Assembly: GCA_947652115.1 (NCBI GenBank)
Contig: OX393561.1
Span: forward strand, 36,429,867-36,493,866
Origin: Blastomussa wellsi
Taxonomy: Eukaryota > Cnidaria > Anthozoa > Scleractinia > Plerogyridae
Direction of reading: 5' to 3'
Length of the DNA stretch: 64,000 nucleotides
This document shows positions 43,226 to 61,375 of the stretch, in pieces (within the stretch, counting starts at the first letter, position 1; each line of letters starts with the position of its first letter). The position numbers and the translations under genes were made by a program. The notes below the pieces were generated by a model. The model saw nothing but the letters and a program-made list of their open reading frames with translations, had not been told where the DNA came from and ran no database searches.

Positions 43226-46200
43226 TTATGACACTTTAAGTCTGTCAAACTTGGCTGGATCTTGCCCCACAGGAACTGCATTTGAACTGAGACTAAGGGA
43301 AAAAACATGAATTTTAACATGGCTTGCCAACACAAAACCCTCTTATATTCTACTTATCGAAGACCATGTAAATAACATTGTTCCACTGCTCGTTCAATTT
43401 GGATTCAAGCCCCAACCAGAAAATAATTTGGTTTTATCAACTGGGTTGATAATGTGAATTGGCCACCGTAAAGAGATTCAAGAGCTGCCTTTCTGAGCAT
43501 TAGCTCCAATGAAGGGCTAATGCTCGAAACTGATTGAGAACAAAGAAATCTTATACGGAAGTCAAAATGGTCGCTGGCCACCATAGCCCTTTGTTTCTCG
43601 TGCCAAGGCGACGTCAGCTAAGAGAAACGAAGAGGGCTATGGGGACAAGAATGAACTAAATTCTGTAGGGTAACCTGAGGAGGACAAGAATACCATCCAA
43701 CCTTGTTCCCAGGGTCTGTTTCACACTGCCCCCAAGGAAAGGAGAGACCCTGGGAAAGAGGTTGGGAGATTGGGATCCTATCTAGATAGCACTAACATCT
43801 GTACTCACTTGATTAGACCAAGAGTGTCGTGTGAATGGGCAGCCTCCATTAATGAGCTGAATACTGTCTCAGACAATGCAATGAAACCACTTCCACCCCT
43901 GGATGAATCACTCTCCCCACCTGAAAAAGAAATTTAAAAACATTTGAACATCCCAAAAAACTGGAAGGTAAAAATAGGGAATAAAAAAGTTAAAGCCTTG
44001 TGCCAAGTGGTGAATAACATATTTCTACTCTCAACTGGATGGGTTGCTGGTCCATTGTAGGGTAACCAAACAACATTATTTCCCTGTTAAAGTGCACCTA
44101 ACCCCCAAAATATTTTTTCATTAAAATAAACCTTTGCACCAGTTCTAAACACATTGCACCTTTCGTTTTTCCTTTTTACTAAATGTGGACTATTTATAGC
44201 AGTAAAAAGTTACGAAAAACTGTACGTTATTTGGTTCACGGCCGAGTCAGAAGGGGCGTGGGTCTATTCCTGGGCTGACGCCACAAACTGATTTGCATGC
44301 ATGTTTACAATTTGTACAGTTTGTGACGTCAACCCAGGAATAGACCCACACCCCTTGTGACTTGGTCATGAACCAACTGATGCTCGGTTTTTTGTAACTT
44401 TTAAATGCTATAAAAAGTCAGCATTTGGTAAAAAGGAGAAACAAAAGGTGTAACGCGTTTCGAATTGGTGCAAAGGTTTATTGTAGTGAAAAAAATATTT
44501 TGGGGTTAGGTGCACTTTAATTATTTATACACCTGAGTGAAGGGAGGTACTGTAGGGCTGGAAACAATTTTTCTCCTGTGAAAGGACCAGTGTCCTACCA
44601 AGTCAGTATTTTGATTGGGCTAAACTGTAGTGAGGTTGGCTGTCATATTACAGTACAGCTTGGTAACATGTCAAGGAAAAACATTAGCGTTTGCATTGAA
44701 AGGTAAAAAGAATTGGCCAGAAATCCTGTCCGACCATGGTTGGGATTTAAGGAGGCTCAAAAGGGTTTTCACGCTTTCATAGCTCGCATCAGCTTGGGAT
44801 CCACTTCAACTGAAATTTGCGAAAACCGGAAATGAAACGTGCAAAAAACAATTCTTTTTATTTCGAACATTCAGTGACCTACCTTGAGTTTTTGCTTGTG
44901 ATTAATATTCAATATGCTGATTCAAAAAGAAAAGTTTGAGCAAAAATTATCTAGTGGAATTTCTTGTATCAAGGGAGCAATCAAATAACGAAATAAAAAT
45001 GGCAGGTCACCAACTTAGTTTTAAAGATAATTGGCAAAAACTGAAATTTTAGAGGTCTTTTGTCACTGTTGGGATGTTGCCATGATAACATGACATCATA
45101 AACATTCTTAAATGGTCTCATGAACTTTTCTGTAATCCTGGATCATTTTACAAGCCCATTAGCAGTAGAAAACTCTTTCTGCACAGGGCTTGAACTTGGG
45201 GCTGTCCAATCTGGAGTCCAGTGCACAAACCAATAGACCAACATGCCTCCCAAAAACAGGGAATAGACCACCTAAAGACTATGTTATTGTTATATACAGA
45301 AGGATTTCTTGGGTTGTGTTGAGGTGTGATATTGTGAGTGGAATAATTATTTTATTAAAAACACCCAAAGAACTGTAATAATTTATTTGAACTTGCTGGC
45401 TGTTCTCACTGACACATACACCTACCTGCTTGACCTGCTTTTGTGTCAGATACCACAGGACTGCCAAGCCACAGCTCTTCCAACTTTGGTAGATGTGATA
45501 GTGCTGCAGTTAAGGTTCCAAATCCAGCTCCTGAAATTTTGTTTCCCTGGAGATCCAGTTGTCTCAAATTTGGGAGATTATTGAAGGCCGTGATTAGGAA
45601 GCCCAGTCCATGATCAGTAATGAGATTGTGTGCAAGGACTAGTTTCGTTAAATGAGGCACAGACGTAAGTGATTTTGTAAAAGCAGACAAACTTTCATCT
45701 GTAATCTTGCTTGAATGGAGGTGTACCTGTTGGATAGAGACCATTTCAGGAAGAAATCTTCCCAGTACTTGCAGAGCTTGCGTGCCTACTCGACTGTTCT
45801 CTATCACCAAGGATGACACTGAAGGGTTGTTCAACAGAAAGTACACCAGAGCCCTCAACCTGTAAGGCGTGGCATTGAAATGGTGCAGTGTGACCACACC
45901 AGGGGGCATTTGAGACCCTAGCTTGTAAGCCAAGTGCCCCTGGTTTGATTCATACAATGAGAGAATGCAAACTTCAAACAACGACTGCCTCAAGCTCTCA
46001 TCCTCTTCAACTTCAGCGGCACCTTCCTGCAGAAGGAGTTCAAGAAAAGGTTGAAAGGAATCTCCCAAGAGCCCAGGAGTGAACAAGAAAAGAACAGAGT
46101 TCAATTCTGATGACAGGCAGTTCATGATATAGACACTAACATGATCGAAGACGGATCTGTCAGTGAAAGCCTGCTTGATTTTGTGGCTCAACCAAAGGGC

Positions 46201-47806
46201 AGCAAGAAACTCTTGGTAAGATCTGTGTGAAAAACGGCACTTCTGAACTGGTTTAAGCCTGGATGCACCCAACTCCTTTGATAGAAAGCCAACGTCTAAT
46301 GCACCCTTGTTGGTGCATTTCTTCTCAAGCTCGCACACATCAAAAAGTAACTGATCCTTCAGCAATCCATTCAGTGAAATTTCTCCCAGTGACAGCAGGC
46401 TCTGGAAGAGATCAACTGGAATATCTTCCAACGAGGATAGGTTTTCAGGATTGAAGTCATTCTCATCTGATTTTCTGGCATAGTATCTTTTCACAAGCAA
46501 GAGAGTGAGCTCAATGAAAAGATAGGTCATTGATGACAGTAAAGCTGCTTGGGGCATTTCTTCCCACATTGCACAAATAAGCATTGCAGTTAGCGGAATT
46601 CTAGCAATATTCTCGGCAACAGGGTGCATTTCAAGTTGTGCTATTAAGCTCTCTCCCATGGATACATCATCTTGAAAGTATTTGAGCACAAACGCGTGGA
46701 TGTTCTCATTAGTGAAACCAGTTATCTCGATGCGAGAATCCATGAACCAGTGAACCCTTGACCCTTTCCCAGGTCTTGAAGTCACGATGACAGTAGCATT
46801 CCTGCATATCTTCCCCATGATGAGATCTTCGGCATCCTGCAGTTGGGATGGATTAACTTCATCATAGCCGTCAAGAATAAAAAGAACATTTTCTTGATTT
46901 GCGACGATGTAATGGAAGAGAAATTCAGCCGAATAATAAAAATCTCTTGGAAAGAGCAACTCAAAGATGTCACTCTTTAAGTTCCCTTTCATTTGTTTAA
47001 GTTCCATAAAAAGAACAAGCTGAAACTGTTGTAAGTTAGGATTTCCGCATGCCCAGTCGTACACTATAAGTGATGCAAATGTGGTCTTGCCGACACCCGC
47101 TTGCCCCTCAATGAGGATGCGCCTTTGTTTGGAAGAATGTGAACGAGGCTGAAAGATCTCAAAGTAAGACTCCAAGGGTTCCCTCTTTGTATTCCTTCCA
47201 TGTTGTGTCTGTGTGATCATCTGGAGGTTGGTGTAAATGTGTTTGATGTGAATGTGAAATGATTTATTCCAGGCAAGGGGCTGCAGCCATCCAATTACAT
47301 CCTTGTAAAGGTCAAATAGAGTTTCCTGGAATACACTAAGTGGAGATGAATGTTCCTCTCTTGCTTGGCCTGGAAACCAACAAACAATTCTTTATAAAAT
47401 AAATTTGCTTCATGCAAATAAATTATGCTAAACAGACCGCGGATATTGTAGACTATTTACATAACCTTAAAAAACTACATCATATATGACCCAAAATCAA
47501 TAATGCTATCTATACGAGACTGATTTTCACGATGAAATACAGATAACGAATGTTGTGGGTCTTACCAAGCAAATCATCCCTCAGTTCCGAACGATTTATT
47601 CCACCTAATATGGCTGCCAGAAATTCCTTGTTATCCGCAGTCAACAAGTTCCTGTTTTCAAGTTCATCAAACAGCTCTAGCGGCCTTTTAATTCTCTCCA
47701 ATACTCCAACAGGGATGTGCTGCTTGCAAATAAACTTCAATTCCACAAGTTCTCGATCGGTGATCTCGTTGGAGAGAGACAATAACTTCACTCGAAATGG
47801 ATCCAT
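43226..47806 (-). CDS. NLR-type immune receptor: DED-NACHT-LRR, 4 exons
   Basis: Exons in transcript order: 47806-47566, 47369-45426, 43920-43809, 43292-43226; all GT-AG and in phase, 2,364 bp, 787 residues. Residues about 1-80 form a death-effector domain (LLSLSNEITDRELVELKFIC, LLTADNKEFLAAIL). The NACHT NTPase has Walker A GQAGVGKTT (169-177) and Walker B LFILDGYDE (243-251), then TSRPGKG as sensor 1. After NACHT-associated helices, a short set of leucine-rich repeats is seen (about 610-720; LTKLVLAHNLITDHG, LRQLDLQGNKISGAG). Two small exons add a tail of about 60 residues ending FDRLKVS. The large frame alone would stop at 45406, but the CAG|gtaggt donor at 45425 and the phase-matched exons support splicing. 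Corals have many NLRs with death-fold N-termini; this one would oligomerise on ligand sensing and recruit DED partners such as caspases (family knowledge). Confidence 0.9.
43698..43768. repeat. Hairpin of the GACCCTGGGAA dispersed repeat
   Basis: CCAACCTTGTTCCCAGGGTC pairs with GACCCTGGGAAAGAGGTTGG across about 30 bp, inside NLR intron 3. Single-arm relatives occur near 8635-8655 and 54930. Confidence 0.75.
44091..44516. mobile_element. TTAA-flanked palindromic MITE, copy 1
   Basis: Termini AGTGCACCTAACCCCCAAAA / TTTTGGGGTTAGGTGCACT are flanked on both sides by TTAA (44087-44090, 44517-44520). The arms pair almost throughout, with AGGGGCGTGGGTCTATTCCT / AGGAATAGACCCACACCCCT near the centre and ATTTGCATGCATGTTTACAA in the loop. 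Copy 2 is at 62403-62772. TTAA targets fit Kolobok- or piggyBac-type transposases (inference). It lies in NLR intron 2. Confidence 0.9.
45177..45252 (-). repeat. tRNA-like SINE head in NLR intron 2
   Basis: On the minus strand, GTTGGTCTATTGGTTTGTGC gives an A-box-like start and AAGTTCAAGCCCTG a B-box, in tRNA-like spacing. There is no intact acceptor stem, so it is a SINE remnant rather than a tRNA gene. Confidence 0.5.
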
Positions 47807-54162
<6,356 letters not shown>

Positions 54163-54432
54163 TCATTCTACTCGCAGTACAACATCAAGATGTATTGGTG
54201 TCATTCTGTAAATATTTGACTGTTAAACATATAAACTGTCCAGTGATACTAATTTACCAGTAGTGCTTTTAAATATGCTTTTGATTATCACGTTTCACAA
54301 TAGACTTTTCTTCAACTGTTAGCAAGAGGGAGATAAATTAGTGCTCTGGAAAGGAAACTGGACTGAAACTCGAAAGTTGTACACATACTCAATCAAGTAC
54401 TCGCAATGCCATCAAAAGGTCACTTCTGACTT

Positions 54433-54599
54433 TGCTACACAGTTAAGCTAAGAAAGAGAATACCGGTAATGAAATTTACACCTTGTTACACCTTGTTACA
54501 CAGTTAAGCTAAGAAAGAAAATACCGGTAATGAAATTTACACCTTGCTACACAGTTAAGCTAAGAAAGAAAATACCGGTAATGAAATTTACACCTTGTT
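54433..54599. repeat. Three tandem copies of a ~55-60-bp unit
   Basis: The unit contains ACACAGTTAAGCTAAGAAAG followed by AATACCGGTAATGAAATTTA and CACCTTG. The first two copies are separated by an extra TTACACCTTG. The copies differ at only a few positions, so the expansion is recent. It lies in the DECR1 3' region. Confidence 0.93.
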
Positions 54600-55316
54600 T
54601 CTGATGTGACAGTAGCGATGCAAGCTCTTGTGCCTCGCGCTCTGAGAGCTTGACTTGTAGGCAAGTCTACTTTTCTCCTTGTACCAGTTTCATAGTAAGT
54701 TGAATAAAATTTACTATATTGTGACTATTTCAGTGGATGCAGACTCCAAACTCAATACAAACACTCCTCTGCAACGTCTTCACAGCTGAACACCTGAGCA
54801 AAGCAAGCTGGAGCAAAGAAAAAGAATTTTCCTTGTGTCCCTACAGACAATAAAAATACCATTATATTCCCAGGGTGAGGGTTGAAGGGAAGGAGAGACG
54901 TGGGGAGGGGGGCAGTAAGAGACAAAAAGACCCTGGGGACTTATTGTGATACAGTAATTACAAATTAAAACTGCTTACAGCACACAACTTAATCTTCCAG
55001 TATGTGCAAACTTTGGTCATTGCAATTCCAGCATAAACCTTTGTCAGACTCTATAATTCCCTTCCTAGTTATGTCAGCTGTTTTGATTCAGGATTGCTGT
55101 TGATTTGCCTTAGATCCCAATTGATAGTAAACCAGTACCCATTTCAGATCATGCAAGCATATGGAACTAGCCTGCAAATCAAAACAAGAACTGAAGTGAA
55201 AGTGACTTCACTTGCATGCTAATGTGCAAGTCTAGAAAAATAGGTCAAAGTACAGTTTGGTCGCATTTTGAATTAAGAAAATGGTAGACAATGATAATTA
55301 AAAGCCAGAGCAGTGT

Positions 55317-55336
55317 TTTATTACTTTTTCTTTATT
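55317..55336 (-). promoter_or_regulatory. Two polyadenylation signals for COX4
   Basis: TTTATT at 55317-55322 and 55331-55336 read AATAAA on the minus strand, about 115-130 bp beyond the COX4 stop codon at 55449-55451. Confidence 0.5.
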
Positions 55337-55448
55337 TACACATAATTAACTCACAGCAGAACAAAGATATTCCAAAATTTGTAAAATTACCCCACCTAAA
55401 GCAGGCTTGCAACAAGTTTGAACATGAAACAACACATTAAATGTTCAG

Positions 55449-58257
55449 TTAGGTCTTGGAGCTAATTCCAGAGATGGGGTTTGCCCTGCGTTTCTTCGCC
55501 AACTCGATAGCATCGGCTTGCCACTCAGCAGTGAGTGTACGAGGCTTCTCTGGACCAACTAAGAAATAAAACATTGTGGTTAAGTAATGTGACCTGAATG
55601 AACCCTGTGTTATTACAGGGTATATGGCTGTGTCTCACAAGGACTGGAAACCATTGAATTCATGCTTTTGATTGGCTAAGATCAATATTGATCGCGGTCT
55701 AGATTTTCCCATCTAGACCAGTTTTGTTCTCTGGTTTTGGGTTGACAAAGTTGTAATAAAACTAAAATACAAAAACATTGACGTAATAAGAGCTAATTAC
55801 AAGACAAAAATGCTGCCCAAGCTGTTGTCCTTTCCTGTACACTAGGTAAATAACAGAGTGTTTATGTTGAGGAACTATCGGCTGATAGTTGCCCCAAGGA
55901 AATTTGATGTTCTTAAAACAAGAGTCGGCCTCAAGAGTCCACGTGGGCCCGAAGAGGATAAATAAAATAAAATAAATAAAACAAATATTTGCCCGAGAAG
56001 CAAAGCTTTGAGGGCAAATATGCTAGTTTTAAGAACATCAAATTTCCAAGTGGCAACTATCAGACTGATAGTTCTGAGACAGAAACACTCTATTCAATTG
56101 TCTTTATTGTTCACCACCAAATTTTGTTCCCAGTGCGCACATTCACAAACTATCATCTTGAGTTTTTGCTGCAAGCCGAAATACACAAATAAACAAACAT
56201 CAGGCAAGAAACCCTCTAATTTAACCGAAAGCCCGCTTTCACGGACTGCCACTATCCATCCGTGTATTTGCGCTGATAGTGCCCTCCGCGGATGAACACT
56301 ATCGTGTCACGTGTTTAATTTAGACCAATGAGAATCTGAGAAAATTTACTGGTGAACTATAATGACTGACAGGGCTTAACACAAACTTTTTACACCACTT
56401 TCCACTTTGGAAAGTAGATTTCAAATTTTACTTTCTATCCAAAAATTTAATTTTCCAAAATGAATTGCAGTATCATAGCTGCTAGCCGTGTATCCACACC
56501 TTCTCAGCAGCTCTCTTGATCCCAGATCAGTTGGTATTTTGGTTAATTTTAGTTTTTTCCTTCCATGGAGTACGTTATTTTACTTTCCAATGGAAAGTGG
56601 CTACGTGTTAGTATTGAACCCTGGAATGAGCGGAAAACCAGTGTGCTTACCATACTTCCTGAGAAACGAAAAAAAACCAACAGATAGCGCCAACAATAAG
56701 GAAAGCATTCCAATCAACTTTTTCACATATGGTTCTTTAACATTTCCTTCTGCTATGGTTTTTTCAAACTGAGCTCTGTATACTTGAGAAAAATTACATG
56801 CAAGTTAATTTACAGTCTTTCCCGTAAAACCGTGAACACCAGAAAAAATTTCTGGAATGTTTATTGTGTAGTGACCAATCACAGCAAAGTTCAGGACATG
56901 CGAACAAACCTCAAAACCCCAAACTAATGACCGTTGCTGTTTTTGTGGTTTAGTTTTCTCACACCTTAATGCCTTTTTCTTTGTAACAAAATAACATTCC
57001 ATAAACATTTCTGGTTCACAGTTTTCTTAGCTTGGCTGTAATACTTGTTAAATAAAGCTCCCAAAATTTCATGAAATTACAAGTGCTAAAATTAGCAAGA
57101 ATAAGGTAGGCACCTGCATCAGAAATTACAGTATACCAGTGTACAAAATGAAAATATTTTACCAATGACTTCTAGGAATGTTGGTCTTAAAATGGTACGT
57201 ATTACAGTAAGTTTGAACATGTAAATCCTGTCTCAAGAATTATAAACTTCAGTACAATGGCAGGCGGGAAGTGAAATTTGGCTTTGTGACGCTCTACCAG
57301 GGTAAGGATTTTTACACCTGGAACAGTCCCATGGAGGACTGGATAGAAATAAATCTGGTGGATGCGCCACAGAGAAAGCAAAAGGTAATGGGAATTTGAC
57401 TCTCAATGGAGACCCAAGGGTGGGGAAATTGACATTTGAAAACCTGAAAATGTCAAATACCCCTGGGGTTGCTCCCCTCCCCACCCTGGGGCAAACCACT
57501 GATAGGTGCATTAAGCCAGAAGCACGGCAACAGAGTCCCACTCCCACTAAATTCTTCTTACCTTCCCATTAAGATTTGTTTAAAGAAAGGAATTAAGAAA
57601 GTCTTGTATTTATCACAAACAGAGAGTGAACCAATATGACCATATTAATGAAAAAGTGCAGTTCTTGAAAAAACTTCATGTACTTTTTTACTATTTTTAC
57701 AGAAATCCGTATTTTCATCTCGACTTTGTACACAAAATGATGTACTTGTGGTCGACGAGGAATCATGGGGGTGGGGAATTATCTTTTTCTGTGTGCCCGG
57801 GGGTGGGGAATAGATCGCAAAATAGTTAAAAAATGGCAAATGCCCGAGGGTGTGCCCGGGGGGGGGGATGGTTACAGGGAAAATGGAACCACGCATAAAG
57901 TTAGGTATGCAAGCTTTATACTGCTTTATACAAATGATGCATGGCTACAAAAAGGCAGTTTATTGGTACTAGAAATGACAAAATATTTTGATTGCTTATT
58001 CATCAAACAAAATTTAAAATAGTTACTACGCTATTATGCAATTTTAAATCGGAAAACTTACAATCTATTTTCTCCTGCTTTGTAAGCTCGGTCCACGGGC
58101 CCTTCTCCTTGGCTTGCAGCGCTGCAAATTCAGATCCGAACTCTGGTCTCTCGGTTGGAACTGGTTTATATTTCCGTACAGCCGACATCTGGAGTGGTCT
58201 GCAAGCAATCCTTGAGTAAAGTCGTGGTAGAGCACCCACTCTCAACAAACTCGCCAT
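55449..58257 (-). CDS. COX4: Cytochrome c oxidase subunit 4, complete, 3 exons
   Basis: Exons in transcript order: 58257-58062, 56782-56651, 55558-55449; all GT-AG and in phase, 438 bp, 145 residues. The N-terminal ~25 residues (MASLLRVGALPRLYSRIACR) have the Arg/Leu/Ser pattern of a mitochondrial presequence. The matrix part has KEKGPWTELTKQEKIDLYRA, the single membrane helix is about 88-106 (LIGMLSLLLALSVGFFSFL), and the intermembrane tail has EWQADAIELAKKRRANPISG, matching the COX4 C-terminal signature. The subunit is nuclear-coded and part of respiratory complex IV, where the family mediates ATP/ADP regulation. The exon 2 acceptor was placed at TCAAG|TATAC to keep phase and the conserved L-Y-R. 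Intron 2 hosts a dispersed repeat (55850-56365). Confidence 0.93.
55850..56365. repeat. Inverted copy of the 27239-28285 repeat family
   Basis: Shared words in opposite orientation include GAACTATCGGCTGATAGTTG, CTTGAGTTTTTGCTGCAAGC, CCTCCGCGGATGAACACTAT and GTGTTTAATTTAGACCAATG. The copy is itself folded around GAAGCAAAGCTTTGAGGGC. It lies in COX4 intron 2. Confidence 0.85.
57400..57880. repeat. GC-rich GGGTGGGGAA/CCCGGG dispersed repeat fragments in COX4 intron 1
   Basis: GGGTGGGGAAATTGACATTT...CCCCTGGGGTTGCTCCCCTC (about 57418-57490) and CCGGGGGTGGGGAATAGATC...GTGCCCGGGGGGGGG (about 57798-57868) are related blocks. A similar C-rich block lies at about 59062-59165. No function was assigned. 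Confidence 0.55.
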
Positions 58258-58398
58258 GACGAAAACCTAAGAACTCTAAATCCAACAAGATGGCGGAAAG
58301 CTCGAAGTTTAGCGCGCGGTGAACTGTGGGCCAGCTGGCCGCAGGCCGCATATTGCCTGTTTTCAAACCGAGGGGGACAAGGTACGAGTCAACAAATT

Positions 58399-58700
58399 CT
58401 GGGTTTAGCAGCTATTGTATTGATCCACATAGTCAGGAAGAGCACACCGAGATTTACAAAATCCCCAAGTTTGATGTTAATAGAACCAATATTAGAGATA
58501 CAGCCAGTTAAAAACGTCAGAATGGCCATATGGCCATCCGTACGCTGCGTCCGGATTACCGAACATTTCTTTGTAATTTTAACGTATTTAAATGGCTGTA
58601 TTTCAGTCAAAACTAGCCCCATTAACACCAAACTTGGGGATTTTGAAAATCTCGATGTGATTCTTCTGACTTTGTGGATCAATAGTTGCTAATCCCATAA
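58399..58700. repeat. 300-bp imperfect inverted repeat upstream of COX4
   Basis: AGCAGCTATTGTATTGATCC pairs with GGATCAATAGTTGCTAATCC-type sequence at the right. ACAAAATCCCCAAGTTTGAT pairs with AAACTTGGGGATTTTGAAA. The arms are about 110 bp each. Confidence 0.75.
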
Positions 58701-59450
58701 TGAACAGACTAGTACCTAGTCCCTTTCGTTTTGAAACCAGGCAATAACGGAAACTTTTCTTTCTGTAAAATACGACCAAATACGCTTCGTTGACAATTTG
58801 TTGAATATTAAAACAATCACCCTGCTCAATCTTGCGTATTATCATCTGATTTTAGCCAACTCGGCCTACGGTCTCGTAGGTTAATTATCAGGTGTCTCAG
58901 GTGATGCCCGTTAGAAAAATACCTGGGAACCCGGGACAGACAGTTTCACAGCTGGTAACCACCACAGGTGATCAAAGTGTGCTATGTAAAGAGTTTTTAT
59001 GAAAGTTTGTAAGGGATTTATAATTCAGCTGATAATGTACCAGTCAAATCGAAGCTTCAGCATCCCCACCCCTCCCCCCTCCCCCGGGCATTTGAATTTT
59101 TGAAAAAATTGTTTAAATTACCCCTCCCCCGGGCCAAAAAGCCGTTCAAATGCCCCCACCCCCGGGAAAATTAATAAATGACCAGAATACCGTTTTAACT
59201 TAGCTTCTGTTACGCTCCTGAAGTCGAAATTCAAATATCTGTTAGTACCGCTTTAGCTCCGAGAGCGCGATAATATCTCAACCACTCAAATGTCTACAGG
59301 GCGCCTAAAGCCTTAGTCCTTTGCTTTTTAACTAAGCTGCAATCTTTTCCTTTAAAACCCTCAAAACTCGCCATGTCGTCCTCCGCTTGTCTCCGCCATG
59401 ATTTATCAACCCAACGTTGAATCGCCGGTGTCACAGAGATACGTGTATCC

Positions 59451-59878
59451 CCGTGATATGTGTATCCCCGTACACATATCACTAGTGATATGTGTGTCCC
59501 CGGTTGGGATACACATATCACCCGTACACATATCACTAGTGATATGTGTATCCCCTGTAGGGATACACATATCACTAGTGATATGTGTACGGGGATACAC
59601 ATCACTAGTGATATGTGTACGGGGATACACATTTCACTAGTGATATGTGTACGGGGATACACATTTCACTAGTGATATGTGTACGGGGATACACATTTCA
59701 CTAGTGATATGTGTACGGGGATACACATATCACTAGTGATATGTGTACGGGGATACACATTTCACTAGTGATATGTGTACGGGGATACACATTTCACTAG
59801 TGATATGTGTATCCCTACCGGGGATACACATATCACTAGTGATATGTGTATCCCCGGTAGGGATACACATATCACGGG
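59451..59878. repeat. Palindromic satellite, ~32-bp unit centred on CACTAGTG
   Basis: About thirteen units alternate the palindrome ATATCACTAGTGATAT (or ATTTCACTAGTGATAT) with GTGTACGGGGATACAC or GTATCCCC/GGGGATAC variants. Every unit therefore contains complementary GTGATATGTGTA and TACACATATCAC arms. Outer units use the TCCC-x-GGGA connector and inner units the TACGGGGATA connector, giving partial mirror symmetry to the array. It begins and ends with solitary GTGATATGTGTATCC / GGATACACATATCAC ends. No coding content. Confidence 0.95.
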
Positions 59879-61375
59879 TGGTAGATCGATGGACAAGCAC
59901 AAGCTCTAGCACTCAGTTCTGGAAGTTGCTCGCTTTGCTCGAGATCTTTTGTTTAAATTCGCCCTGTGGGGTATAAATTGCCATGGTTCAAGAGGCCTGT
60001 TCTTTTCTATTTCCCAACTAATGATCTTATGTTCGCGACGTAAGGTATTCCAAAGGTCAGGTGCAGACAAAAAACCAAACCTATTATCATATCAGAAGGG
60101 CAACCCACATTCATTTTTAAGGCAAAATGTCAAAATATATTATCATTACATTACCATATTACCATTTTCGGACTAGACTGCGAGCAGTCTCTAGATCTGG
60201 CGCCCACGAAACTCGAGGCTCGCGGATTTGCCGCTCACCCCTCGAAAATAGCACTCGCAAATTTTCGCTTTCGTTACGGATTTTGCAGCAAAATGGAGAC
60301 TGCTTGCAGTCTATACTTAGAACTCCCCCACCCTTCCCCTTCCTGGCTATGTAATACCCTGAAGAAGGAAGGCCGTGCCTTCCGAAATATTGGAATACAT
60401 TTTCCATACTGCTCAATCAACCTTGCATTTTATCTTCGTTTATGAATCACTATACATTTGGAAAATATTTGTTCCCGTCCTTCTGTCGTTTCTTTCATCG
60501 TTTAGCAACCCTCCACGCCTCAAAGCGGTAGACTTTTTTTTGTTTTATTTTGCCACACAAACAAAAATCGAGGTACAATACAATAGATAATAAACAAAAA
60601 CAACTCAATACACAAGATAACAATGAAAATACAAAACCACAATATATTAAAGGTAGAAAGCAAAATGGCGAGGGAACCTAATAAAAAACCACGGGGCTTG
60701 TAGGCTTAGGTTCCCTCACAATAAACACCAGATGACTGATTTATGTAATTTATGACAAGCCTTTTCTGAACCAACTACTACTCACTCATTACAAACATTT
60801 TGCAGTAACATTTGTGAGTAACTTTTATTATAAAAAACCAATTTATTTACAAGTTATAACGGCAATTACGTTATAAAACTCAAAATATTTTCAGTTAAAC
60901 TCACAAAATGCAAGTATAAAACGTCCAACTTGTTTCTGTCTGCAGTGCAACGAACTAAGCACGTTGAAATCAAGCAATGTTACTACATATATACGTCTTT
61001 TTAGTTGGTTTGTGAGCTTTTTACTGAGCCAACCAAATAGCCAGCAATAATCCGGGATTATCCGGGAACAGTTCATTCGCTTCCCAAAGCAACTAGCTGT
61101 TTGATCGGCTAAGCCACCAGAAACCAACAAAAATAATGTCAGTAAACCAAACACGAATCGAACTCGGCAAAGTTAGGGTTCGGCGGGCCAAAAATACTTT
61201 AAGAAACAAACTCTTTTAATTTCAAAGAAATAAAGTTATTGACTACAGTAAAGTACTTTTTCGAAAGCTAACCATTACAAACGAGTGTAATTTCCCAAGA
61301 AATGGAACTATACTATATTTTGGTGGTTTTTCATGTTTTTAACACAATGGATTTCTGAGGAGCAACGAGTATGTA

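Larger units (their letters stand above)
54163..55448. other. Convergent spacer between DECR1 and COX4
   Basis: It contains the DECR1 3' untranslated region, a tandem repeat (54433-54599), an AATAAA near 54704, a fragment of the GACCCTGGGGA dispersed repeat near 54930 and the COX4 polyadenylation signals near 55317-55336. No other gene was recognised. Confidence 0.55.
58258..61375. other. Spacer between COX4 and the coiled-coil gene
   Basis: It contains the COX4 promoter region, an inverted repeat (58399-58700), a C-rich block (about 59062-59165), the palindromic satellite (59451-59878), and a Penelope/LINE-like tail motif GAAGAAGGAAGGCCGTGCCT near 60362. Minus-strand ATGs near 59397 and 59373 open only short frames. 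I see no complete gene. Confidence 0.5.

Noticed and set aside
45406..45425. NLR frame ending RCMCQ at 45406
   Set aside because: A good splice donor (CAG|gtaggt) precedes, and two phase-matched downstream exons extend the protein.
59294..59976. Several long frames on both strands across the satellite
   Set aside because: The palindromic repeat has no stop codons in several frames; the peptides are simple repeats (SLVICV, THITSD).
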